Part shown: positions 24,902-33,052 of the stretch, one piece after another | Layout: the number at the start of each line of letters is the position of its first letter | Numbering within the stretch: the first letter of the stretch is position 1 | Assembly: GCA_026692845.1 (NCBI GenBank) | Contig: JAPLNM010000034.1 | Coordinates: 62,001-126,000 of the forward strand | DNA from: Planctomycetota bacterium | GTDB taxonomy: Bacteria; Planctomycetota; Planctomycetia; Pirellulales; Pirellulaceae | Direction of reading: 5' to 3' | DNA length: 64,000 bases | Notes under the pieces: model-generated | What the model saw: the letters and a program-made list of their open reading frames with translations, nothing else | Database searches by the model: none | What the model was told of the DNA's origin: nothing | Position numbers and translations under genes: made by a program

Positions 24902-27900
24902 ATGAGCAACGACCTTTTTCAACTGGTACGACAACGCATCCACATCCTCGATGGAGCAATGGGAACGATGATCCAGCGGCTCAATCTTGATGAAGCCGCC
25001 GTGCGAGGTCAGAGATTTGCCGATCACCACAAGGACCTGGTTCGCTTCAGTGACCTACTGTGCATCACCCGCCCTGATGCAATCTCCGATATCCATTATG
25101 CCTACCTTGAATCGGGGGCCGATATCGTTGAAACCAATTCCTTCGGCGCCTCGCCGATTGGAATGGCCGAAATGGAACTTCCGGAAGAACTCACCCGCGA
25201 CTTGAACTACGCGGCCGTCGATTGCGCACGCAAAGCCGTCGATCGAATGAGGAGAAAAGACCCAAGCCGACGTTGCTATGTGGCCGGATCGATCGGACCA
25301 ACAACCAAACAACTTGCGATCAGCACCAAGGTAGAGGACGCAGCCAATAGGGACGTCGACTTCCTCGAGATGGTCGCCAGCTATAAAGTTCAAGTCGCAC
25401 ACTTGGTCGAAGCCGGAGCGGATCTTCTTCTTCCGGAAACCGCGATCGATACGCTTAACCTCAAGTCCTGCTTGTACGCGATTGCCGAATATTTCAGCGA
25501 GTCGCGACGCCGCATCCCTGTCATGGTCAGCGCTACGTTCGGAACCGGTGGACGGACTTTCGTCAGCGCCCAGACCGTCGAGGCCTTTTGGAACTCGGTA
25601 AGCCATTTCCCGATGCTCAGTGTAGGAATGAACTGCGCGATGGGACCCGACATCATGCGCCCCCATATCGAGGAGTTAGCCAAGGTCACCGATATACCGA
25701 TCTCCTGCCATCCGAACGCCGGGCTTCCGAATTCGTTCGGAGAATACGATCTGACCCCTTCCCGGATGGCCGATTACATCGAGGATTTCGCTCGAAACGG
25801 CTGGTTGAACATCGTCGGAGGGTGCTGCGGATCGACACCCGATCACATACGAGCAATCTCCGAGAGAATCCGAAATATCCCGCCGCGCATGCCCCCAGAG
25901 CCGATCGTCTGGACACGCTTGAGTGGTCAGCAAGCCACCACGTTGAGGCCAGAAACCCGATTTACAATGGTCGGCGAACGGACCAACGTCACCGGTTCAA
26001 AGGCGTTTGCGAAACTCATTCGCAATGATAAGTTCGAAGAGGCCGTCGAAGTCGCACGCCAACAAGTCCAGAACGGTGCGACGATCATCGACATCAACAT
26101 GGACGACGCGCTTCTCGACGGCGTCGAAGCCATGACAAAATACCTGCGGCTTATTGCGGGCGATTCGATCGTCGCAGCAGTTCCCATCATGATCGATTCA
26201 TCGAAATGGGAAGTCTTGCTCGCCGGCTTGCAAAATGTGCAAGGCAAAGCGATCGTCAACAGCATCAGTCTCAAGGACGGCCAAGACGAGTTTCTCCGAA
26301 AAGCCTCGATCATCCGGCGTTACGGCGCTGCGGTCGTCGTAATGGCATTTGATGAGAAAGGCCAAGCGACCGAGACACTTGAAAAAGCTAGGATTTGCAA
26401 ACGAGCCTACGACCTGTTGGTCAACGACGTTGCGTTTCCTCCCCAGGACATCATCTTCGATCCGAACATCCTAACGGTTGCAACGGGTATCGAAGAGCAC
26501 GACAACTATGCGGTCAACTTCATCGACGCGTGCAGACTGATCAAATCGCAGTGTCCGGGTGTTAGGATCTCTGGTGGTGTCAGCAACATCAGCTTTTCTT
26601 TCCGAGGCAACGAAGTTGTCCGCGAAGCGATGCACTCGGCTTTTCTTTACCATGCGATCCAAGCTGGGATGGATATGGGGATTGTCAATGCCGGACAACT
26701 CACCGTCTACGAAGACATTCCAAAGGTACTCCTCGAACACGTTGAAGACGTGTTGCTCAACCGACGTTCAGATTCGACAGAACGAATGTTGACCCTGGCC
26801 GAAACCTTCAAAGGCTCAGAAACCAAAAAGGCCTCTGGAGAGAATCTCGAATGGCGTGAAAAGCCCGTCTATGATCGGCTCAAGCACGCGCTGATCCATG
26901 GCATCGACAAGTTTATTGAGTCGGATACCGAAGAGGCCCGCGTCGGTTGCACCCGTTGCTTGGAAGTCATCGAAGGTCCGTTGATGTCTGCCATGGGCGT
27001 AGTGGGCGATCTTTTCGGCGCTGGAAAAATGTTCTTGCCCCAGGTCGTCAAAAGCGCGCGAGTCATGAAAAAAGCTGTCAATTACCTGCAGCCATTCATG
27101 GAGAAAGAGAAACAAGACGCGGGGCTCGAGGGTCAATCGTTCCGTGGCAAGGTGCTCATGGCGACGGTCAAAGGGGACGTTCACGACATCGGAAAGAATA
27201 TCGTCGGCGTCGTGCTCGGTTGCAACAATTACGAAGTGATCGATCTAGGGGTCATGTGCCCATGCGAGAAGATCCTTGAGGCGGCCGTCAAGCACAGTGT
27301 CGATGTGATCGGACTTTCGGGGTTGATCACTCCAAGCTTGGACGAGATGACCTACGTGGCTAAAGAAATGCAGCGACTTGGGATGAAGACACCGCTACTG
27401 ATCGGTGGTGCGACGACATCGGCCAAACACACTGCCGTGCGAATTGCCCCTCACTACAAGGAACCGACGGTCCACGTGACCGATGCGTCTCGATGCGTCG
27501 GTGTTGTCGAATCGCTTTGTAGCAAGGAGCTCAAACCCAAATACGTCCAAGACAACGTCAAACTGCAGGACGAACTGCGCTCGAGCTACGAAGCTCGACA
27601 GGTCAAACTTGTCCCTTACCAGGAAGCTTGTACCAAGTCCTTTGCTACCGACTGGTCTAGCGTTCGAATCGACAAACCAAGCTTCTTGGGGACCAAAACC
27701 CTCAAGAACTACTCGATTGAAAAAATCGCAAAATACATCGATTGGTCTCCGTTCTTCATGGCCTGGGAACTCAAGGGCAAGTATCCGAAGATTTTCCAAG
27801 ATCCCTATGTAGGGGTCGAGGCGAAAAAACTCTTTGACGACGCAAGCACAATGCTCTTCGACTGCATCGCTTCGGGGTACCTGACGGCCCAAGCTGTCTA

Positions 27901-28588
27901 CGGTTTTTGGCCGGCAGCTTCTCAAGGGGACGATGTTGTCATGTACACCGATGAAAGCCGGTCGAAGGAACGCGTGCGGTTCCACTTCCTCAGGCAGCAG
28001 TGGGAACGCAAGGGTCAAAATGAATTCCGAAGCCTCGCCGATTACATCGCTCCGATCGATTCCGGACGCCAAGACTACCTCGGTGCGTTTGTTGTGACGG
28101 CTGGACATGGTGCCGATGAAATGGCCAAGCAGTTCGAAAGCAAACTCGACGACTATTCGGCAATCATGGTCAAGGCGATTGCGGACCGACTCGCCGAAGC
28201 CTTTGCGGAAATGCTTCATGAACAAGCTCGACTCGATTGGGGATATGGAGTCGAGGAACAGCTAGGCAGCGAGCAGTTGATCAACGAAGAGTACCGTGGT
28301 ATCCGTCCGGCCCCAGGCTATCCAGCTTGCCCCGACCACACCGAAAAGCGAATTCTCTTTGACTTGCTCGATGCTCCTGGACAAATCGGTGTATCATTGA
28401 CCGAATCGTACGCCATGTGGCCAGCGGCGAGCGTCAGCGGATTTTACTTCGCGCACCCGCAATCGCGTTACTTTGCCGTGGATCGCATTACAGCCGACCA
28501 AGTCGAATCGTATGCAAAACGCAAAGGGATGCCGATTCGCGACATCGAGAGGTGGCTATCGCCGAATTTGGGTTACGATCCGAGCTAG
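24902..28588 (+). CDS. metH: Cobalamin-dependent methionine synthase
   Basis: 1228 residues with all modules in order: homocysteine-binding barrel (start '[16 protein letters not shown]', zinc cysteines in MNCAMGP and VGGCCGST); pterin-binding barrel ([16 protein letters not shown]); cobalamin cap and Rossmann domain with DVHDIGKN, whose His is the cobalt ligand; and a C-terminal AdoMet reactivation domain ([17 protein letters not shown]). It transfers methyl from 5-methyltetrahydrofolate to homocysteine. ATG 24902 is chosen over an in-frame TTG at 24887. No cobalamin riboswitch fits in the short space after the rplQ terminator. Confidence 0.98.
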   Translation: MSNDLFQLVRQRIHILDGAMGTMIQRLNLDEAAVRGQRFADHHKDLVRFSDLLCITRPDAISDIHYAYLESGADIVETNSFGASPIGMAEMELPEELTRDLNYAAVDCARKAVDRMRRKDPSRRCYVAGSIGPTTKQLAISTKVEDAANRDVDFLEMVASYKVQVAHLVEAGADLLLPETAIDTLNLKSCLYAIAEYFSESRRRIPVMVSATFGTGGRTFVSAQTVEAFWNSVSHFPMLSVGMNCAMGPDIMRPHIEELAKVTDIPISCHPNAGLPNSFGEYDLTPSRMADYIEDFARNGWLNIVGGCCGSTPDHIRAISERIRNIPPRMPPEPIVWTRLSGQQATTLRPETRFTMVGERTNVTGSKAFAKLIRNDKFEEAVEVARQQVQNGATIIDINMDDALLDGVEAMTKYLRLIAGDSIVAAVPIMIDSSKWEVLLAGLQNVQGKAIVNSISLKDGQDEFLRKASIIRRYGAAVVVMAFDEKGQATETLEKARICKRAYDLLVNDVAFPPQDIIFDPNILTVATGIEEHDNYAVNFIDACRLIKSQCPGVRISGGVSNISFSFRGNEVVREAMHSAFLYHAIQAGMDMGIVNAGQLTVYEDIPKVLLEHVEDVLLNRRSDSTERMLTLAETFKGSETKKASGENLEWREKPVYDRLKHALIHGIDKFIESDTEEARVGCTRCLEVIEGPLMSAMGVVGDLFGAGKMFLPQVVKSARVMKKAVNYLQPFMEKEKQDAGLEGQSFRGKVLMATVKGDVHDIGKNIVGVVLGCNNYEVIDLGVMCPCEKILEAAVKHSVDVIGLSGLITPSLDEMTYVAKEMQRLGMKTPLLIGGATTSAKHTAVRIAPHYKEPTVHVTDASRCVGVVESLCSKELKPKYVQDNVKLQDELRSSYEARQVKLVPYQEACTKSFATDWSSVRIDKPSFLGTKTLKNYSIEKIAKYIDWSPFFMAWELKGKYPKIFQDPYVGVEAKKLFDDASTMLFDCIASGYLTAQAVYGFWPAASQGDDVVMYTDESRSKERVRFHFLRQQWERKGQNEFRSLADYIAPIDSGRQDYLGAFVVTAGHGADEMAKQFESKLDDYSAIMVKAIADRLAEAFAEMLHEQARLDWGYGVEEQLGSEQLINEEYRGIRPAPGYPACPDHTEKRILFDLLDAPGQIGVSLTESYAMWPAASVSGFYFAHPQSRYFAVDRITADQVESYAKRKGMPIRDIERWLSPNLGYDPS

Positions 28589-28617
28589 GTTTGAGCGTTT
28601 TGTAAGCGGAGCGATCC

Positions 28618-29193
28618 ATGACATTCCTTGCAATCGCCTTGCTGCTGTTTCTCGCGGCTCTGGTCGTTTTTACCATCGACCTGTTGATCCCAACCGGAGG
28701 GGTCCTCGTAGCAGTCACCGGTATGCTCGGAGCCGCATCGATTTATTTTGCGTTCCGACATTCACCCACCAGCGGTTGGTGGATGCTCGCAGCAGCGCTT
28801 GGGATGATCCCTTTGATGCTCATCGTCCTGGTGTATGTTTGGCCTAGGACCCCGTTTGGAAAGATGCTTATCGCTATTCCGGATCGGGCCAAAGATTTCG
28901 CTTGGTCCGATGCTTCCGAACTCGACGACCCAAAGAGCTTGATAGGAAAGATTGGAAATGCCCAGACAGAGTTCCTTCCCCACGGAACGGCCCTGATCGA
29001 CGGTCGGGAATTCCAGGCCGTCAGCGAAGCTGGACCGATCGAAAAGGGGGCCAGCGTGCGTGTGACGAAACTCGATGTCGGAAGACTTGTAGTGATCCCT
29101 CAGAAGGCCAAATCGGCAGCGGATCTTCCTATGTCCAACGAATCTGCGTTGGATCGCCCCAGCGACGAACTAGGACTCGACTGGCTCTCGTGA
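28618..29193 (+). CDS. NfeD-like membrane protein
   Basis: 191 residues. Two or three transmembrane helices (about 3-25, 28-46, 52-75) are followed by a soluble domain of about 60 residues: 'LIGKIGNAQTEFLPHGTALI', 'DGREFQAVSEAGPIEKGASV', then 'VTKLDVGRLVVIP'. This is the NfeD OB-fold pattern. NfeD proteins pair with stomatin-like SPFH proteins or ClpP-class proteases in membrane quality control; no such partner is in the window. It follows metH by 29 bp on the same strand and may share its transcript. Its stop is 3 bp from the stop of the convergent rhodanese gene. Confidence 0.86.
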   Translation: MTFLAIALLLFLAALVVFTIDLLIPTGGVLVAVTGMLGAASIYFAFRHSPTSGWWMLAAALGMIPLMLIVLVYVWPRTPFGKMLIAIPDRAKDFAWSDASELDDPKSLIGKIGNAQTEFLPHGTALIDGREFQAVSEAGPIEKGASVRVTKLDVGRLVVIPQKAKSAADLPMSNESALDRPSDELGLDWLS

Positions 29194-29196
29194 AGC

Positions 29197-29685
29197 CTAT
29201 TTTTCTAGAGAGGCTTTCTTTTCGCTGGTAAAACCGGCTTTCACCAACTCGTCGTACCCGGGCTTGAGCGCTCGAACCTCGTAGCCGTACTTCTTGAGAA
29301 TTTTTGCCGCTCGCAACGATCGATATCCGACGGCACAGTGGGTGTAGATGATTTTTTCCTTAGGCAGCTTCTCCTTGACCTGAGCCTCAGTGAGCTTGTC
29401 CTGCAGGTCGCGCCATGGGAGCAAAATGGCTCCTTGCACATGCCCAGCGTTCCATTCGACCAAGTCGCGTACATCGACCAGGACCGCTTTTTTATCGGCG
29501 ATCTTTTCCTTGACCGATGCGAGCGAGTCTTTCGTGTGCTCTTTGGGTTCCAAGTCTCGATCGTCGGCTTGGGCGAACCGTTCGGCTGCGGTATTCAAAA
29601 AACCCAGGCCAACAAGCCCAAGAGCGGTACCGAAAACAGCGAGCGAGAAAAGAACGCGTCGGGATGCTGAGTTAGCAAAAATCAT
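29197..29685 (-). CDS. Secreted rhodanese-domain protein
   Basis: 162 residues. An N-terminal export or anchor segment (VLFSLAVFGTALGLVGLGFL) is followed by a rhodanese fold: 'AVLVDVRDLVEWNAGHVQGA' and the active-site loop HCAVGYRS with Cys117. That loop (CxxGxR) fits a sulfurtransferase-type site, accepting or handing on a persulfide sulfur. Signal-bearing rhodaneses work in the periplasm or at the membrane; the partner is unknown. It is convergent with the NfeD-like gene and followed upstream by a small zinc-ribbon gene on the same strand. Confidence 0.9.
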   Translation of the reverse strand: MIFANSASRRVLFSLAVFGTALGLVGLGFLNTAAERFAQADDRDLEPKEHTKDSLASVKEKIADKKAVLVDVRDLVEWNAGHVQGAILLPWRDLQDKLTEAQVKEKLPKEKIIYTHCAVGYRSLRAAKILKKYGYEVRALKPGYDELVKAGFTSEKKASLEK

Positions 29686-29784
29686 CGAATCCTCCTGGGG
29701 AAGCCAGTGTTGGGGATACCAATGTTGGGGATGCCGGATTGTCGGCGGTTTGGATCACAGATTTCCACAGAGTAATCCCATGGC

Positions 29785-30114
29785 TCAGGATCGCCAAGTC
29801 CCCTGCCTAGTCGCCGGGCTGGCCAATTGCTCGTCGGCGGCTTGGAGAAGGAATTCGACCCGTTGATCCAGGCTCGATAAAGGCGGATGAAGGATCGGTG
29901 TCTGGGCTGTTGGCCGAGGCTCCGAGGGGATCACCCAAGTGACCCCACAGCCATAGCACTTGACGGTGCTTGTCCCCGGGCCAGTACCGGATTGAGGGCC
30001 AGTACCGGATTGAGAGCTGTCTTGATGCATCGGTTCGCACCCCGGAACGATGGCGACGAACATCGCCCGCGAACAGTTTGGACAAGCCCCAGCATAGCGG
30101 ATTGATTGCCCCAT
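29785..30114 (-). CDS. Small zinc-ribbon protein
   Basis: 109 residues. Two CxxC knuckles, CPNC at 11-14 and CYGC at 53-56, can form one zinc ribbon; beta-like text surrounds each ('MFVAIVPGC', 'STVKCYGCGVTWVIP'). Between them is a Ser/Gly linker containing a duplicated SGTGPQ unit. The remainder is a polar helix. AAAAGGA lies about 10 bases before the ATG. It lies 27 bp downstream of a 38-codon ORF on the same strand. Such ribbons often bind nucleic acid or other proteins, but no specific function is visible. Confidence 0.65.
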   Translation of the reverse strand: MGQSIRYAGACPNCSRAMFVAIVPGCEPMHQDSSQSGTGPQSGTGPGTSTVKCYGCGVTWVIPSEPRPTAQTPILHPPLSSLDQRVEFLLQAADEQLASPATRQGTWRS

Positions 30115-30141
30115 AGAATCCGGTCCTTTTGATTTTCCGCG

Positions 30142-30258
30142 TTAGGTAAAACCATCGGTTTGGGTTGAGCCAAAAACCATCAAAAGGCCATCTTCGGGAA
30201 ACCATACCCCTTTGTCAAGCTTTAAAGCGACTTTAAATTCCTCTAAGTCTTTTTCCAT
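30142..30258 (-). CDS. Possible 38-residue small protein
   Basis: ATG at 30258 opens a short frame, MEKDLEEFKVALKLDKGV and onward, with a plausible amphipathic helix and then GVWFPEDGLLMVFGST. Its codons are AT-rich compared with neighbours. No ribosome binding site is evident; instead, a 9-bp hairpin (30270-30294) ends 11 bases before the ATG. It lies 27 bp ahead of the zinc-ribbon gene. Evidence is composition and context only; it may instead be leader RNA. Confidence 0.35.
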   Translation of the reverse strand: MEKDLEEFKVALKLDKGVWFPEDGLLMVFGSTQTDGFT

Positions 30259-30265
30259 TTTTGTT

Positions 30266-30294
30266 TTTCGGGCGTGACCTAAGGTGTCACGCCC
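30266..30294 (-). promoter_or_regulatory. Hairpin in the leader of the 38-codon ORF
   Basis: GGGCGTGAC (30270-30278) and GTCACGCCC (30286-30294) form a perfect 9-bp stem with a 7-nt loop. No T-run follows on either strand, so it is unlikely to be a terminator. On the minus strand its 3' arm and flank read GGTCACGCCCGAAA, complementary over 14 nt to the loop of the RNA candidate at 12403-12416. Confidence 0.55.
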
Positions 30295-30484
30295 CGGTGC
30301 TCTACTTGGAAATCCCGGAGAGAAAATCATGGACCCTAGGCCGATTGAATGCTAGCATTTCAAGCCGGTTGGATTTCGGACGGTTCGATCGACCGTTGTC
30401 CCTAGAGAGTGTTTCAGAACGAATCTTTCGGCGCACAAAACGCACAACACAACAGGCACCGACCAAGCCGATAAGACCAGACCG
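30295..30484. promoter_or_regulatory. imuA upstream region with palindromic site
   Basis: The stretch separates the divergent small-ORF leader and imuA. It carries ACGGTTCGATCGACCGT at 30380-30396, a near-palindrome with perfect ACGGT/ACCGT arms. Its place about 90 bp before an SOS-type operon makes it a candidate LexA-like operator, but the LexA motif of this lineage is not known to me. Confidence 0.3.
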
Positions 30485-31285
30485 ATGATCGACTCCGAAT
30501 TGCTAAACCGAAATGGGATTCTCAGGGAACTGGCCCAAGAGATTCGCTCCCTGGAGACAGCCCAGCGTCCGCAGGGACTCTACGTATCGAGCGGATCGGA
30601 ATCGATGGACCGTTGCTTGCCCAACTGCGGTTATGCAGCCGGAAGCCTCGTGGAGTTGACCTGCGAACGTCCTTTGCATTTCTCGGGCTGGGGGGGCTTG
30701 AGCTTGGCACTCAGGATCGCTCGGCCTTGGCTAGACGACGGCAAATACTTAGTGATCGTCGATTCCCAGCGTCGGCTTTGTGCACCGAGCCTGGCGGCCC
30801 TGAAAATCCCTCTTGAACGGATCATCGTGATCCGAACAGACAATGCATCCGATTGGGTATGGGGGCTAGACCAAGCCTTGAGAAGCCGAGCCGTCGGGGC
30901 GCTGATCACTCCGGTCAAGGAGCTCGAGGACCGTTCCGCTCGGCGTTTGCAATTGGCAGTCGAGCAGGGTGGGGGACTGGGTATACTTCTTAGGGATCGA
31001 GTATCGGCCAGCCGCTACCCGAGCTGGGCAGAGGTTCAATGGCAAGTCCGAGCAGCCTCCAACAAAGACCAAGCCGCCAGTCCCTCGGTGATGATGCAGC
31101 GGTGGTTTGACCTGGAGCTGCTTCGAGCCCCGGGCCGCCAAACCAACCGTCGTATTCGCTTAGGAATCGATTCTCAGGGACAGTGGATAGGATGCGATGA
31201 GCGCAAGTACCCGCAGAGTGCTGAGCATTTGGCTACCCAATTGGCCTTGGCAACGCCTCGCCGCAGAGACATGGCGGCAGGCTGA
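30485..31285 (+). CDS. imuA: ImuA-like mutasome protein (RecA/SulA-related fold)
   Basis: 266 residues. The text 'RCLPNCGYAAGSLVELTCER' sits where ImuA/RecA-like proteins have the entry to a nucleotide-binding fold, followed by 'LIVDSQRRLCAPSLAAL'-type strand/helix (here YLVIVDSQRRLCAPSLAALK) and 'GALITPVKELEDRSARRLQL'. There is no intact Walker A. ImuA helps the ImuB-DnaE2 error-prone repair machinery and is usually damage-induced. The identification rests largely on the overlapping downstream imuB (89-bp overlap), the standard arrangement. No dnaE2 follows here, as purL is next on the opposite strand. Confidence 0.85.
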   Translation: MIDSELLNRNGILRELAQEIRSLETAQRPQGLYVSSGSESMDRCLPNCGYAAGSLVELTCERPLHFSGWGGLSLALRIARPWLDDGKYLVIVDSQRRLCAPSLAALKIPLERIIVIRTDNASDWVWGLDQALRSRAVGALITPVKELEDRSARRLQLAVEQGGGLGILLRDRVSASRYPSWAEVQWQVRAASNKDQAASPSVMMQRWFDLELLRAPGRQTNRRIRLGIDSQGQWIGCDERKYPQSAEHLATQLALATPRRRDMAAG

Positions 31286-33029
31286 GCCCACAGCGCCCAA
31301 ACCCATCGCTCCGGCCGTCTTGCTCTGCCAAGACGCACGCCGTGGCCGTTTGGTCTCGGCCGCGAACGCCAAGGCTCGCGCCCTAGGGGTATTGCCAGGC
31401 ATGACGGCAACCCAAGCCAAATCGATCGCCGGAAGTCTCCAAAAATCCAACATCAATACAGCCGGGACCAATACAGGCGATTGGACCTGGATCGAACACG
31501 ACACCCAAGAAGACCTCGAAGAAATCTACTCGCTGGCCGAACGATTGATGCAATTCAGTCCCCTCGTCGGGGTCGAATCGATCGACAAGACGCTCTGGGC
31601 CGGACGTTCGATCCTCCAGCCCCAATCGATCCTTATCGACATCACCGGACTGGAACGTTGGTACGGAGGGGAATTGGCAATGGCCCAGGAACTCCAAGGC
31701 TGGCTCACTAGCGAGGGTCGATTCGCTTGCATCGGAATCGCAGACAGCCTCGGCCAAGCTTGGGCGGTTTCCAATTACGCCTTCCGCAAACAAGTCACTT
31801 TGTGGATGCTTCAAATCGAACGCGCCGAGTCCTCTTTGCCCGAGAGCCTGAAACAAAACCCTCGCGTCGAACGGATCGCATCGGGCGCAACTTGGGAAGC
31901 TTTCCGACATTTGCCTATCGAATCGCTTCGCCTCGATATCGAAACGGTGGCCAAACTCCATCGCTTGGGGATTCGATCCATCGAGTCGCTTCGGAACTTG
32001 CCAAGGCAGTCTCTGACCTCGCGATTCGGGAGTCGATTGCTAGAGCGTATCGATCAATGCTTGAACGCCCACCCCGAATCGATTTCGGTTCGCAACTCGG
32101 GCGAAGCCTTAGAGGTCTGCATCGATTTCGAACATCCTGTCTTTCATACCGATGAACTCCGCGAAGCGCTCCAAGACGCAATCCAACAATTGTGCCAAAA
32201 GCTCGATTCGATCGGACATGGGGCTTGGCGGTTGCTCGTGCGACTGGGACTCGAAGTCAGCACCATGCAGCTCGAGCAAGGCGCACCAAGAGCCGTCCCG
32301 AGCCACGTGATTCAATTGGGCTTGTTCCAAACCAGCAACGACGCGAAACACTTGCTCTGGCTCATCGATGGCTGCTTGGAACGCAATCCGCCACACCTAG
32401 GGAAAAACCTGGGGATCAAACAAATCCTGATCCAAGCACCATGGACATCCCCTATTCGATGGAAACAAAATGCTCTGTTCGATAGCCAATCGCTTCGCTA
32501 CCGCGACGAAGCGGCCAAACTGATCGATGGACTCGCAGCACGATTCGGCCGAAATCAAGTCGTCGGTCTATCGTTGGTCCAAGACCCGATCCCGGAGCGA
32601 CAAACCAAATCGAAACCCCTGACAGGCCTGCGCAATGACGGCACCGAGCAATCGACCCAGCGAAAGTTGCGCAAAGCCCCGATCGAAGATTTCCAAAAGA
32701 ATCGATCGATGGTCCCAGGAACCGAAAGCCACTGGACAAGGCCCTTGCAATTGCTCCCAACACCGATCCGACTCGATATCCAAGTCGATGCCAACGGAAC
32801 ACCCACAAACGGACGCTTGGCCAGCGCTGCGAACAAAACATCAACGGCCTCGGGCGAGTTGCACGCTATCGTCGAAGCAATCGGTCCCGAAAGGATCGAA
32901 AGCAGTTGGTGGTCCGGACCTACCATCCGACGCAGTTACTACCGCGTCGCCTTGGACTCCGGACTTTGGTGGTGGATCTATCAGGACCTCGTGACCCTAC
33001 AATGGTACTTGCACGGCATGTTCCACTGA
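31197..33029 (+). CDS. imuB: ImuB-type Y-family DNA polymerase-like protein
   Basis: 610 residues. The start 'RRVLSIWLPNWPWQRLAAE' is the ImuB version of the Y-family palm opening, with the metal-binding Asp residues missing. Fold features are 'ALGVLPGMTATQAKSI', 'PLVGVESIDKTLWAG', 'SILIDITGLERWYGG' and 'GIADSLGQAWAVSNYAF', then a helix-hairpin region 'LHRLGIRSIESLRNLPRQSL'. The end 'YYRVALDSGLWWWIYQDLVT' is the ImuB tail. ImuB is not an active polymerase; it links the sliding clamp to DnaE2. A beta-clamp-binding peptide was not clearly located. The frame starts inside imuA (89-bp overlap), implying coupled translation. Confidence 0.9.
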   Translation: MSASTRRVLSIWLPNWPWQRLAAETWRQAEPTAPKPIAPAVLLCQDARRGRLVSAANAKARALGVLPGMTATQAKSIAGSLQKSNINTAGTNTGDWTWIEHDTQEDLEEIYSLAERLMQFSPLVGVESIDKTLWAGRSILQPQSILIDITGLERWYGGELAMAQELQGWLTSEGRFACIGIADSLGQAWAVSNYAFRKQVTLWMLQIERAESSLPESLKQNPRVERIASGATWEAFRHLPIESLRLDIETVAKLHRLGIRSIESLRNLPRQSLTSRFGSRLLERIDQCLNAHPESISVRNSGEALEVCIDFEHPVFHTDELREALQDAIQQLCQKLDSIGHGAWRLLVRLGLEVSTMQLEQGAPRAVPSHVIQLGLFQTSNDAKHLLWLIDGCLERNPPHLGKNLGIKQILIQAPWTSPIRWKQNALFDSQSLRYRDEAAKLIDGLAARFGRNQVVGLSLVQDPIPERQTKSKPLTGLRNDGTEQSTQRKLRKAPIEDFQKNRSMVPGTESHWTRPLQLLPTPIRLDIQVDANGTPTNGRLASAANKTSTASGELHAIVEAIGPERIESSWWSGPTIRRSYYRVALDSGLWWWIYQDLVTLQWYLHGMFH

Positions 33030-33052
33030 ATTTGCTATTCAGGCAGACTCGA

